From: Rhizoclosmatium globosum
Taxonomy: Eukaryota; Chytridiomycota; Chytridiomycetes; Chytridiales; Chytriomycetaceae
Reading direction: 5' to 3'
DNA: 56,579 nucleotides
Assembly (NCBI GenBank): GCA_002104985.1
Contig: MCGO01000234.1
Span: 1 to 56,579 of the forward strand
Shown here: in pieces, positions 33,796 to 44,293 of the stretch
How the letters are laid out: each line of letters opens with the position of its first letter
Numbering within the stretch: position 1 is the stretch's first letter
Made by a program: the position numbers and the translations under genes
The notes under the pieces: model-generated
What the model was told of the DNA's origin: nothing
Seen by the model: only the letters and a program-made list of their open reading frames with translations
Databases searched by the model: none

Positions 33796-35532
33796 GCTTT
33801 CTCCACAAGTGACTGCCCAGAAAATGACCCTTCTCGAACCCGAACACTCCTCAACGTCACTCGATGCATCTGACGAAACCCACCTTCTTCCACGCTGCGA
33901 ATCTGTGGAAATCATTGAAGACGAAGGAAGGTTTCGGATGGCAGACTTTCTTCGCTTTGTTGGGCCAGGATTCATGGTGAGCTTTTATAAGCCTAAGTAG
34001 CAAATAGCATTAAGCCTGTATGAAAGATTGGAGTAGGATACTTGGATCCCGGAAACTGGGCCACAGATCTCGCAGGTTCGTTGATCCTATTGGCTGGAGT
34101 AATGTCAACTAATCGCCACCCAAAGCTGGATCCCAGTTCGGTTACACGCTCCTCTACATCATTCTTCTCGCAAACGTTATGGCCATCGTGCTTCAGTATT
34201 TATGTATCAAACTCGGAGTCGTGACAGGAAATGACCTAGCAATGGCATGCAGAAAGCACTTTTCATTTCGAGCAAACATTGCGCTGTATATCCTGACTCA
34301 GCTAGCCATTATTGCCACTGATATCGCGGAAGTGATTGGAACTGCAATTTCTCTGAACCTCATCTTCAATCTGCCTCTACCATATGGTGTGGCTTTGACG
34401 TCATTAGACGTGCTTTTCATTCTTGCATTTTATGGAGCCGAACACCTCAGAAAATACGAATTCATCGTCATTGCTCTTTTGGGGATTGTGTCGGCTTGTT
34501 TTATTTACTTGTTGGGAGTGAGTGGTCCTGTTTGGGAGGATGTTGTCCTTGGATACCTTCCTTCAATCGGAATATTTACGGATTCAAATCAACTCTATAT
34601 TGCGATGGGAATTATGGGAGCCACTGTTCGTGCAAATTTCGTTATTTCTTGGCATCATCTAAACTTTTCACAACCAGATCATGCCTCACAACTTATACCT
34701 CCATTCCTCTATCGTTCGTTTCAGATCTCATAAAGATTCAGGCTCTCTTGGAGAAATTGTGGAACTTCCCGAACAGCAAGCTGACCTGAATGTCGAAAAC
34801 GTGCAGCCAAAGTCTCGCATTCAAATGATTCCCGACTCTTTACGATATTCTAACATGGATTCTATCATGGCTCTGTGCGGAGCACTACTCATAAACAGGT
34901 TTAACAGACTAAAGAAATAACTTGATTCACTTCTAACAAAACCCATCAGTTCAATTCTTATCGTTGCAGCTGCAAGTTTCTACTTATCCGGCGAAACTGA
35001 AGTTGCTGAAATCAAAGACGCTTTCCTTCTCCTTCGTAAGCATCTTGGCCCTCCCGCCGCATATGCGTTCGCAATCGCCCTGTTCTGTGCAGGACAATCT
35101 TCAACCATCACTGGAACTCTCGCTGGTCAAATTGTCACGGAAGGGTTTCTCGGCCCATCCATACAGTTTCGTCCTGCTCTTCAGCGACTCTTCACGCGAA
35201 TGTTGGCTATAGCTCCTGCCCTTGCTTCATCTTTGCTGACCGGAGAGAATGGAATGAATCAGTTGTTGGTGTTGAGTCAAGTTGTGCTTTCTTTGCAGCT
35301 TCCCTTTGCAATCTGGCCTTTGATTTGGATAACATGTGGTGGAGGAGATGGAGAAGCCATGAAAGTGAAGTTTCGAGACACCGGAACTGTCGAGGATGGC
35401 ACTGGAGAGGTCGTGGAAGACGAAACGGTGATTGATTTCCAGAATGGAGTTGTGTTGAAAGTATTTGCGGTTGTGATTGCTGTATTTATCACAATCTTTA
35501 ATGTGATTCTGCTATGGGGATTGCTGTTCTGA
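33725..35532 (+). CDS. NRAMP-family divalent metal transporter
   Basis: Proton-coupled Mn2+/Fe2+ importer family (Smf/NRAMP). The TM1 signature DPGNWATDLAG is at about 34042, split from the next exon by an intron at 34076-34125. TM6 carries MPHNLYLHSSIV at about 34681, preceded by GAT after an intron that ends CCAG; the metal-binding Asp, Asn and Met positions are all present. Further hydrophobic segments follow, and the last exon contains AGQSSTITGTLAGQIV, the family consensus transport motif. The stop is at 35532. Two in-frame starts are possible: 33725 (MIAFPSLS), or 33824 (MTLLEPEHSS), which better resembles a soluble N-terminus. The 33725 start lies in a leader duplicated before the next gene. 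Confidence 0.88.
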
Positions 35533-35705
35533 GCCAGCGTGTGGTTTTGGGGTACTGCGGATGAATCCAAGTTGTAAATACATAGATCTTTGATCTGATC
35601 GGATTTTACACACTATAAGCGTGAATTGGCGGACAAGTCGTCAGTGAAGGTTTCTTTAGGAGATCTATTCAGTTAAGTCCAGAAGTGCAACGTCGTCTTA
35701 CAATT

Positions 35706-35816
35706 ACACAGGACACAATTCGCTGATCGCCGCCTCCGAATTCTCTGACTCTGAGGCAAAAATGATCACCTTTCCTTCTGTTTCAATCGTCTCTTTCTTC
35801 CATCCTTTTTTTTGTT
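35706..35816 (+). repeat. Duplicated leader, copy in front of the cyclophilin gene
   Basis: Diverged copy of 33676-33795. Its ATG at 35762 opens an 18-codon upstream ORF that stops at a TAG before the cyclophilin start, in the same frame. Confidence 0.75.
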
Positions 35817-35827
35817 AGTTCCAATCA

Positions 35828-37190
35828 ATGTCAAAGCGAGTGTTTCTTGATATTGCCATTGCCAACGTGGCCGCCGGCAGACTCGTCATTGAATTATTTT
35901 GCGATGAAGTGCCCATGACCGCTGAAAACTTTAGAGCTTTGTGCACTGGAGAGAAGGGTGTGTCGCAGAAAGCGCATGGAACTCTGCTTTGTTATAGAGG
36001 CTCCTCTTTTCACCGAGTAATCAAGGTGGGCTATCTTATTCAACTCCTTATTACTCACGTGTGCTAACTCCGAGCTGTTGATTAAAGGATTTCATGATAC
36101 AAGGAGGAGGCAAGTTTGCAATATGCGCAGTAGCCTCGAATCTATGCGCGCTGACATTCGTTATCAGATTTCACACATCATAATGGTACCGGAGGAGAAA
36201 GTATTTACAATGGTGGAGGGCCGTTCAATGACGAGTCTTTCAAGAGAAAGCATGATGAACCGTACCTTCTCTCCTGTGCAAACAGCGGACCCAACTCGAA
36301 CAGATCCCAATTCTTTATTACGAGTAAACCCGTCCCGCACTTGGACGGCAAACATGTGGTATTTGGTAAATGAACTCCTATTACCTCCAATACAATTCTG
36401 TTACTTAACACCCAATTTAAGGCCGCCTCGTGTCTGGTTTTGACGTATTCCGCAAGATTGAAAACATTCCGACTGATAGCAAAGACAAACCACTCGATCC
36501 GGTAGTCATTGCAAACTGTGGTGAACTTGTTCGGAAAACCGGTTCATCAGCTTCCACAACATCAGCCCCTTCAGAATCCAAGAGTGCTAGCAAAAAACGT
36601 GCTGCATCACCCTCTTCTTCAGACTCTTCAGATTCCTCTAGTTCATCCTCAGACTCCGAGTCAGACAACAGCGATTCAGATCGCAAACGCCGCAAGAAAA
36701 AGTCATCCAAATCCAAAAAGTCTTCAAAGAAGTCAAAATCGAAAAAGTCAAGACGAGCAACATCGTCAGATGATGAAAGCGTTTCAGAGTCTGAAGCCCC
36801 AAAAAGAGAAGCCACCGTGTCGTCAAAAGATTCGGAGCACAAATTCCTGGACCGAGAATATACAGGGAAAATCTATCAAAAGAAGGACAGGTTACGTGAG
36901 TTTGAGGAGCAACAGGCGCGGCTCATTCAGGAACGAACCGCGCAGGTAAGAACAGATACTGCTGGACGCGTCGTAAAAGGTCGAGGATCAGTGGTTCGTA
37001 CTTTTCTTGTAAATAACTTCGCTCTTTCTTGTTGATGCAGTGGTTACAGGGTTTCGGACAGCAGGCGGGTGCAAACGATGGATACAGAAGAAATCAAAAT
37101 TGGAGACGTGATGGTGATAATAGCAGACGGAGCGACTATGATGATCGTAATCGTAGGGAACGTCGTGATAATGGTGATGAGAGGAAATAA
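35828..37190 (+). CDS. Cyclophilin-type peptidyl-prolyl isomerase with Ser/Lys/Asp-rich tail
   Basis: The cyclophilin domain occupies the first three exons: [41 protein letters not shown], then after an intron DFMIQGG, followed by SQFFIT and [10 protein letters not shown]. Catalytic-site residues of the family (the FHR Arg, QFF and the H in [10 protein letters not shown]) are present. After [11 protein letters not shown] comes a low-complexity region of about 110 residues rich in Ser, Asp and Lys (36540-36840), and then [21 protein letters not shown]. The final exon, in the frame [16 protein letters not shown], is Arg/Asp-rich and ends at 37190. This architecture resembles nuclear SR-type cyclophilins (PPIG/CWC27-like group) linked with splicing. 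A short upstream ORF precedes the start. Confidence 0.87.
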
Positions 37191-37377
37191 AGTTTATTTG
37201 TTTAAATATGCCCGCCCCCTCTCTACAACACTTTGATACATTTCTTCTGCGATCTGCCATGAAGGTTCGTTCTTTTCAGAACGTCTTTCGTTGAACGCCC
37301 AATCGACGAATTGAAGAACTTGTGACATTTCTCTGTCAAACTGAGTTTAATGATAGAACTACTCGAAAAAAGAGACC

Positions 37378-38718
37378 TCACTTTTCAACTCCTATCGGAC
37401 AATATACGCGTATGTTATACTCTTCATGGTTAGAGTCAATAATATGAGCAATGACATTATCAAGTCCCAACTCCATTTTCTCCAATCCAGATAAATGACC
37501 ATGTCCACAGATTTTATCACAGTCATATATCTTGATCGTGATTGCTGAATCAAACTGTACTACAACGGAATAATCTGAGAAAGCCTTGAAAAGTCCAACA
37601 CCCTCAACTTTCACTGCTGCTAATTCTTCACCTAGCACACGATATTGACCCACGATAGAGGCCATATTTTGAACAGATTGAAGGTCAACTGTTGATCTGA
37701 GTGACAATTGATAAAGCCTGGTCATTTCCAACACAACCTCCTTCAACAAATACTGAACACCCGTCTTCCAGTTCCTTGCTACATTCGGCGCGTTTGTTAT
37801 TTCATACATTTCGCTGTGACCCGACTCGTCGTTTAGATACAAACTCAAAAATTTGAAGTCCCTGTCAGTTCTCAACACCGCGCCATCTTCCAAGAACGTT
37901 GCCTCCACAATTACAATACCGCGATGTAAAATAACGCGATACAGCGCTGTTTCAGTTTGCAGTACTTTGATTGGCAATGTAAATGTCCACGTTTTGGAAG
38001 GATTGAAATTTGCGTTCACAGAAGACGACCGAGAAATGTCTTGATTTGTTTTTGGTAGCGGAATCGCAATATAACGAACGCTAGAGATACTGCCTGGTAT
38101 TTGGGACGCGAGATTCTGGAGGAATGCGTTAAACCACTTTTTAATGACTACACCCCGACTTACCATTAATTCCTGCTTATTAAGAACTCCCAATAAAAGT
38201 TCCACAGGATACTTCCAGCATTCAGGGATATCCAAGACTGAAAACTCTTGTTTCACTTCACAGAACAGCTTACTCTCTTCCCTGCCATCATCCGTCACAA
38301 CACGCGCTGGATAACACACTGTCACAGACTGCTTGCTGGGACTGATGGATACAGATACGTGGCCGTCCACGGTTTGAATCTGTTGTCTGAATTCGCCCTT
38401 TTGCCCATCACTTGGAACCTCCCATCGTGCGAACGCCGATTCCTTCACTTTCCTCGCCTTAATGTATTCATTCTCGAGTATATTTGCACAGAATACAGGG
38501 GCGCTACTGTATCGATTGCGGAATCGAAGGAGCTCAGCAACGTTGGCCTTTAGTTTCAAAGGCACGTTGGCGGTATGGACCCGAAGTAGTTCGGCATTAT
38601 TATTGGCAGAGTGAAGGACTACTAGTTGAGCGCCGGATGGGGAGAGGTGGATGGTGAGGTCATCTTGGGCTGAGACTTTCGCACAACAAGAACCATCAAA
38701 GTGAATTTGCAGAGACAT
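37378..38718 (-). CDS. C5orf34-like protein
   Basis: A single exon of 446 codons starting MSLQIHFDGSC. No transmembrane segment or signal peptide is visible. The pattern resembles the C5orf34 family: an N-terminal domain with a strand-rich start and LSPSGAQLVVL, a WKYPVELLLGVLNK block near residue 175, then a C-terminal half with LYRVILHRGIVIVEATFLEDGAVL and DFKFLSLYL. The family is poorly characterised; no function is claimed. It runs convergently with the cyclophilin gene. Confidence 0.5.
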   Translation of the reverse strand: MSLQIHFDGSCCAKVSAQDDLTIHLSPSGAQLVVLHSANNNAELLRVHTANVPLKLKANVAELLRFRNRYSSAPVFCANILENEYIKARKVKESAFARWEVPSDGQKGEFRQQIQTVDGHVSVSISPSKQSVTVCYPARVVTDDGREESKLFCEVKQEFSVLDIPECWKYPVELLLGVLNKQELMVSRGVVIKKWFNAFLQNLASQIPGSISSVRYIAIPLPKTNQDISRSSSVNANFNPSKTWTFTLPIKVLQTETALYRVILHRGIVIVEATFLEDGAVLRTDRDFKFLSLYLNDESGHSEMYEITNAPNVARNWKTGVQYLLKEVVLEMTRLYQLSLRSTVDLQSVQNMASIVGQYRVLGEELAAVKVEGVGLFKAFSDYSVVVQFDSAITIKIYDCDKICGHGHLSGLEKMELGLDNVIAHIIDSNHEEYNIRVYCPIGVEK

Positions 38719-40146
38719 TAATAATTAATTTCGTTTATTCCTTGAAATTGGGGAAGAATGAATAAAAAGGTATAAAACATTCAATTCGGACGCGCAGCTA
38801 GCCATACCGTAGCCTGCACACAACAAGGCTCTAACAGAAACTCAACGTATTCCATTAAAGTGTCGATTTAACTAACATGAGGTGATCCTTCGATTTTATG
38901 GCACCGAGGTGCTACGAGGACCGGCCCATTGCCCCAACAGAACAAACGATACATTCAGTCCAGCAAATATACTGTATACGAACTGCATCGCCGAAACATT
39001 GGGTAATAAAGAATAATAGGGATAGAGAACAACAGGGCGTCGTAAGAAAAGCGCAACATAAAATGAATGAAGAGTTTGACTTGAGTGGGTGTGTGTGAAG
39101 ACCACTACTGGTACTAGAACATGGGATGGTGAGGGAGGTGCCGCGTATGAAGGAGAGCTCAAGTTGTGTTGGTTTGAGGGTGATTTTTCTTCTTTGAGAA
39201 AAACCAACTTTAAACACCACCTGTCAAATTCAACTCAGCGACGCTTCACCGCACGATACTGAGACCTGGACCGTTGGGTGCAGCACGCGATTGTTATCCA
39301 GTTAGCAAGTTTAAGTACAAAAGTTTGGATGGAAAGATTCTGAGCCAATGGGATTGCGCGTGGAGATGTGGTGACAAGATTTTTTGCGTTTTGCCAAAAA
39401 CGAGGAATAAAAGGAGCTGTTCCCACACGACTTCACTTTCAAACTCACACTCAGTTCTACTCAACTACCGTACACTACCTCTGGACTACTGGGTCTCTTC
39501 TCCTAAAGATAAGTTGATCCCACACTCCCTCACCTCATCCAAGACGCGTGGGAACTTCAGAAGCATTGTGAAGTCGATATTGTCCAGGCGGTGACATAAG
39601 GACCGTGTCGTACCACTTCGGGCCATCTGACCTTCTAAGGGTCAGAGGAAGAGGGCGACCTTCTTTGGCACTCCCTTGCTTTACTGCGGGGGGCTCCGTG
39701 TCTGCTCTTATGTTCTTTCGGGAATGAAATTTGAGCCGATTTCTTAATGGGTCCGATGGGAGTTTTTGGGCGCGGCAAGTCGGCCTTCATTGCTGCTCCG
39801 GCTGTGGTGTCGCACTGACTGTCCGGTTTTGGGGGTTTCAGGCCTACCGATTCATTTTCCATTCTCTCTCTCCTTCTGCTGTTCTATTCCCAACAACTTT
39901 GGTTCTTTTACCCATTTATCTTCATTTACTAACCACTTCAAATCTATAGTCCAAGTCTCGCTCCTTCTGATGGTTCTTATTCTTGTAGCCTTTTTCATGT
40001 GTCGTTTCTGCGTGTCCTTCCTCGTGAAAGACGAAGTGGTGAGACTAAATCTACTAACTTACACCTTCACGTCCAAATATTTTACGATGTGTTTACTGTA
40101 TATATACCAAAAAATAAAGATATTATGATGATTTAACTTTCTTGGT
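38719..40146. other. Intergenic region with a GC-rich, possibly structured segment
   Basis: About 1.4 kb without a convincing gene. Several ORFs of 60-106 codons overlap on both strands, most without an ATG. The part 39595-39865 is clearly richer in G and C than its surroundings and has a hairpin with 7-bp arms (TCTGACC at 39626-39632 and GGTCAGA at 39640-39646). No known RNA family was recognised. Confidence 0.4.
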
Positions 40147-40934
40147 ATGAAAACGTTTGTGTTCTTCTTCCTTGTCGCATTCGCAACTGCAGCTCCTCGC
40201 AGGATTATCGCAGGTTTGAACCCATAGAACGAGAGAGCTGATGATTCTAAAAGCATCTCTAACCAGTGGGCGACATCCATGGCGACTTTCCTCAAGCACA
40301 CAAAGTCCTCCGCATGTCCAACCTCCTCAACGAAACACTCCACTGGACCGGAACCCCCGAAACAACATTCGTCCAAGTAGGCGACGTTGTCGACCGCGGA
40401 CCAGACACAATCCGTCTCTTTGAACTATTTCAACGAATCTACAACGAATCCATCACATCCCGTGTCCCACATTCAACAGTATACCCGCTTCTCGGAAACC
40501 ACGAGATCATGAATCTGTCTGGAGATCTGCGGTCCGTCTCTCAAGCTGACTTTGACTCGTTTGGAGGCCGTGAGAATCGAGAGAAGGCGTGGAGGTTAGA
40601 TGGGTGGATTGGACAGCTTCTAACCCACACGTTATCAAACGTGACTGTGATGGTAGATGGGACAGTGTTCGTGCATGGTGGAATTCAACCCAATTGGGCT
40701 AAACTTGGCATCGATGGGTTGAACTTACATGTCAAGAAAGCGCTTTTGGAACAGCGTTGGGACGACCCGATATTTGCACGTGGGGATACACCGTTTTGGT
40801 ATCGTGGATATGCGAATGGAACTGAGAGCGTGGTGTGTGAAGAGTTGAATGAGGCTTTGGAGATTCTTGGGGCAAAGAGGATGGTTATTGGACATACGCC
40901 GCAGTTAGAGACGGGGGAAATTTTGTCGCGATGA
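40147..40934 (+). CDS. Shelph-type metallophosphatase, secreted
   Basis: PPP-like Shewanella-type phosphatase. Exon 1 (MKTFVFFLVAFATAAPRR) is a signal peptide; an intron of about 52 bp ends CTAACCAG before exon 2. The metal-binding motifs are in order: VGDIHGDF, VQVGDVVDRG, LLGNHEIMN, VFVHGGIQP and MVIGHTPQ. The frame stops at 40934 right after GHTPQLETGE, earlier than expected. A neighbouring frame continues as GNFVAMIGDSVTALYCVDG to about 41034, consistent with a one-base shift in the GGGGG tract at about 40912-40916 (sequencing error or lesion). Confidence 0.85.
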
Positions 40935-41107
40935 TTGGAGACAGCGTGACTGCGTTGTATTGTGTCGATGGGAAGCCTGATGAAGCACGACGCGTTGACA
41001 TGTCGCCAAGGTCACACACTCATTCGGACTTGTGAAATCTTGATATTATGAAAATGGTGCAGCTTTCTATGATTTAATACATTTCTTATTGCATATTTAT
41101 TTCTAAT

Positions 41108-42080
41108 TTATAACTTTCCACTCCGGTTGTGTTTCCACAGATTATACAAAAGTTTCCAGTTTCGAGTCCTTAGTCGAGGATTAAATACGTCAAACTGAAC
41201 AGATTCCAGTCGTTTGAGGTAGTTATCACAGGCAATGGCAGGAAGGAGAGCAGGGACAGCAATCTGGGGAAATTGCTCCTTCATTTCTTCAATTTCAGCT
41301 CGTGCAGTGTACAAATGATTATCGGCCAGAGATGCAAGTTCAAAGACGATATCTGCGAGTTTCTCTGAAGGACCTGAGCGGAATACATCTTCTGAAGATA
41401 GATTATGCTTTGGAGCGCGTTTCAGAAACTGACATGAACTACAAACTGAGACAATACCTTTGTCATTAATTCGCTGGGAAGATATAATTGTCTGTTTGGA
41501 ACATGGACAGGAGTAGATCTGAGTACTGTTGCAATACCGATTGCCTTTCCAATATGACTGGCAATGTGATCGACTTTATAATTTTGAACACCGCATGCTT
41601 CAAGTTGAAGATAGAGCAACGACGACTGCGTTTGTTCAGCGTACTTTTCCAATGCGTCTGTTGTGGGATACAGTGAATTTGAGGTAAAGTCCGCTTCTCT
41701 CGCGCTGATGATTCTGTGCAGGAACTGTTTTGAGAGCGGAGCGCCCTGATCTAAAGCGGCAGCAAGCGACTGAGCGACATGGTGGTTTATAGGTTTGTTC
41801 TGTTTGAAACGCAGTTCAGTTCAACCAACTTGAACAAACTGTGTGTCACCGCATAGACGCCGTCGACCAAATCGCGCCAGAACTTGAAACGCATTTTGGC
41901 GATTGTTTCTTCGTGGGCCGAGCGGGCGACGCTGTCCCGCACGGCCGCCACTTCGCAGTTGAATGCGCGCACGGCGAACACGGCATCGCGCCCACGTGGC
42001 AACACAAACAGCGACGACACGTACCCTTCCCAGTCGCTTGTTCGGACAGCGTTGAGGCAGTGTTGTTGCACTGACTGCAT
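41108..42080 (-). CDS. NDUFAF6: NDUFAF6, complex I assembly factor (squalene/phytoene synthase fold)
   Basis: Mitochondrial assembly factor for respiratory complex I, derived from the isoprenoid synthase fold but without known synthase activity. Matching blocks: CLNAVRTSDWEGYVSSLFVLP, AVRAFNCEVAAVRDSV, MRFKFWRDLVDGVYA, then YLQLEACGVQNYKVDHIASH with IGKAIGIATVLRSTP, and a C-terminus with FNPRLRTRNWKLLYNLWKH. The start at 2 codons before SVQQHCL (MQSVQQ, 42080) lacks an obvious presequence; an upstream in-frame extension has no ATG, so the true start may lie in an unrecognised exon. It lies head-to-head with the PIP5-kinase gene, with 37 bp between starts. Confidence 0.87.
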
Positions 42081-42117
42081 CTGATTAGGTATTTCAAAGA
42101 AAGAAAAAGGGAAGCAA

Positions 42118-44271
42118 ATGGCAAAGGATCCAAAGGACGAGGAGATCGCTTCCCATCCAATCACTTCAAGTCCTTCGGCGGGCTCGTCCATCCAAGAGAT
42201 CAAACTGGATCTCAAAGGTGGCGCAAGCGTAACCTCAAACGATGTTGAATCACGCCCCTCTTCAATCTACAATCTCGTCACGAAAATCTCTGCAAAGAAC
42301 TCCGTCAGCCCCTCCCTGGCCCGTTCACTCTCAACGGATGGTTATTATCCTGCTGCGGCATCACCGCGAAGTATGAAGAAAAAGCGTTCAGACGCGTCAA
42401 CGGGCTCAGGAATCTTGGTTGATCGAAATTATTCTTTCAACCGTGGAAGAACTGCGTCTCAGAACCCTGGATCGAGCAACCTTCATCAAAGTACTCATCA
42501 AACGGATTATCAAGGTGATGATGTGGGAAGTACAAAGTCGGCCGAATCTGCTCCCGAAACACCTCGGGCGAAGGCGCGAACAAGTCTGGCTAGAGTATTT
42601 ACTGTTCAGCGCCCATTGTCTTTGGGTGGTAGAGAAGTTTTGGTTGGAACTCCCATCAAGGAAGGACACGTGAACTATATGGTTAGTCTGATTGTTTTTT
42701 CCGCGGACAACTAATCACGCAAATACACGTAGTTGAGTGAGTTAAATATTCGTAACATAGTTATACATCCTAATATCCTACAGTGTATGACATGTTGACT
42801 GGGATTCGAATAAGTGTCGGACGCTGCTCTGCAAAAGCAAATCGTGATATTCTTGAAGAAGATTACACTGCGGCACACAAGATTGCGTTTGATGTGTGAG
42901 TGTTGCCGGTACCTTAAAGGATAAGTTATTGATATGGTTGGATCCACTTAGCAAGGGAAACGAGCTTGCACCAAACTCTGGTTATGACTTCAAGTTCAAA
43001 GATTACGCACCATGGATATTCAGACTTGTTCGAGAGATCTTTAAAGTAGATCCCGTTGATTATCTGGTAATTGAAACCTCCACTCTAAACCCAAAACTAA
43101 TTGAACAACAACAACAGCTGTCTCTAACAGGAAAATATGTTTTGTCTGAGCTCGGGTCTCCAGGAAAGTCGGGTTCCTTCTTTTACTTTTCTCAGGACTA
43201 CCGATTCATCATCAAAACCATCCACTTCTCCGAACACAAGTTTGTTCGCCGAATTTTGAAGCAGTACTACACAGTGGGTGGACATTCAAGCCATAAAATC
43301 GGACGTTAACCCCCCAAAAACAGCATGTCAAAGCAAATCCCGAAACACTCCTATCTCGTATTTTTGGTCTGCATCGGTGTAAACTCCCCGGTGGTAAAAA
43401 GATTCACTTTGTCGTTATGGGAAACGTTTTCCCTCCCAACAAAGACATTCATGAGACCTATGACTTGAAAGGGTCCCTTGTGGGTCGTTTGACTCCGGAA
43501 GAGAGTGCCAAGAAACCCGGGGCAGTGTTGAAAGACCTCAATTGGCTCGAGAAAAACCGAAAAGTGTTTCTAGGACCTATTAAACGTGATATTTTAGTGA
43601 ATCAGATGGAGAAGGATGTCGCAGTGAGTGCTTTTGTTTGACCCATCTCTCTGTTACAGCTCAACTGGCAAACAAAAGTTTCTTGTCGCAAATCACATCA
43701 TGGACTACTCTCTCCTTATTGGTGTGCACGATCTCGTTAAAGGAAACTCACACAATATCAGAGATTCAGTAATGTCAGTTATCGAGCCAAGTGCTCAAGA
43801 CCTCAACACGCACCAAGCCTTGAATCGAAGGTCCACAATGATTTCGCCAATCAGTGTCAAGCGGCGGCAAACGATAATAGAGGCTGAATCGATAAAGCAA
43901 GGAGCTGCAAATGCAAAGCTCGATAATGTTCTACCCCCAGAACGTGCCTTCTGCGTGTTTTACAAAGAGCTAGGCGGGTTCTTGTCAACGAATGTAAACA
44001 ACGAAATCATGAGAGATCTTTATTACATCGGCATTATCGATATATTCACGGAATATTCTGGGGTTAAGAAGTTTGAACATTTTTTCAAATCGTTGACAAA
44101 TGATAGGGTACGTCTGTTGAGTGATTGATTATAATTTTAACGTATACTTTATTGTAGCACAAAATCTCAGCTGTGCATCCAAAGGAGTACGGTGACCGTT
44201 TCTTGAAGTTCATGAAAGACGCAATAGACTCAGCCGGAAAACCCGCTCCTCTGTCTCCGCTGGGTCAATAA
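42118..44271 (+). CDS. Phosphatidylinositol-4-phosphate 5-kinase (type I)
   Basis: Makes PI(4,5)P2 at the plasma membrane (Mss4/Its3 type in fungi). The N-terminal 180 residues are Ser/Thr/Pro-rich and low in complexity. The kinase core starts with EGHVNYM and then [14 protein letters not shown]. Motifs: [34 protein letters not shown] (phosphate-binding loop and Lys), [35 protein letters not shown], then [18 protein letters not shown] and [14 protein letters not shown], the last around the activation loop. Short introns occur at about 42680-42783, 42900, 43280-43330, 43620-43660 and 44110-44158. The stop at 44271 is 22 bp from the stop of the convergent cystathionine synthase gene. Confidence 0.92.
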
Positions 44272-44293
44272 TAAACTCGATATACTCTTTTAT

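Noticed and set aside
36417..36842. Acidic minus-strand ORF opposite the cyclophilin tail
   Set aside because: It is the antisense of the Ser/Lys/Asp-rich low-complexity region of the cyclophilin.
38896..39220. Two overlapping minus-strand ORFs of about 100 codons upstream of the C5orf34-like gene
   Set aside because: Neither begins with ATG and neither shows a recognisable motif or splice structure.
39635..39862. 75-codon minus-strand ORF with an ATG
   Set aside because: Pro/Lys/Ser-rich, no family match, in a GC-rich block where long open frames arise by chance.
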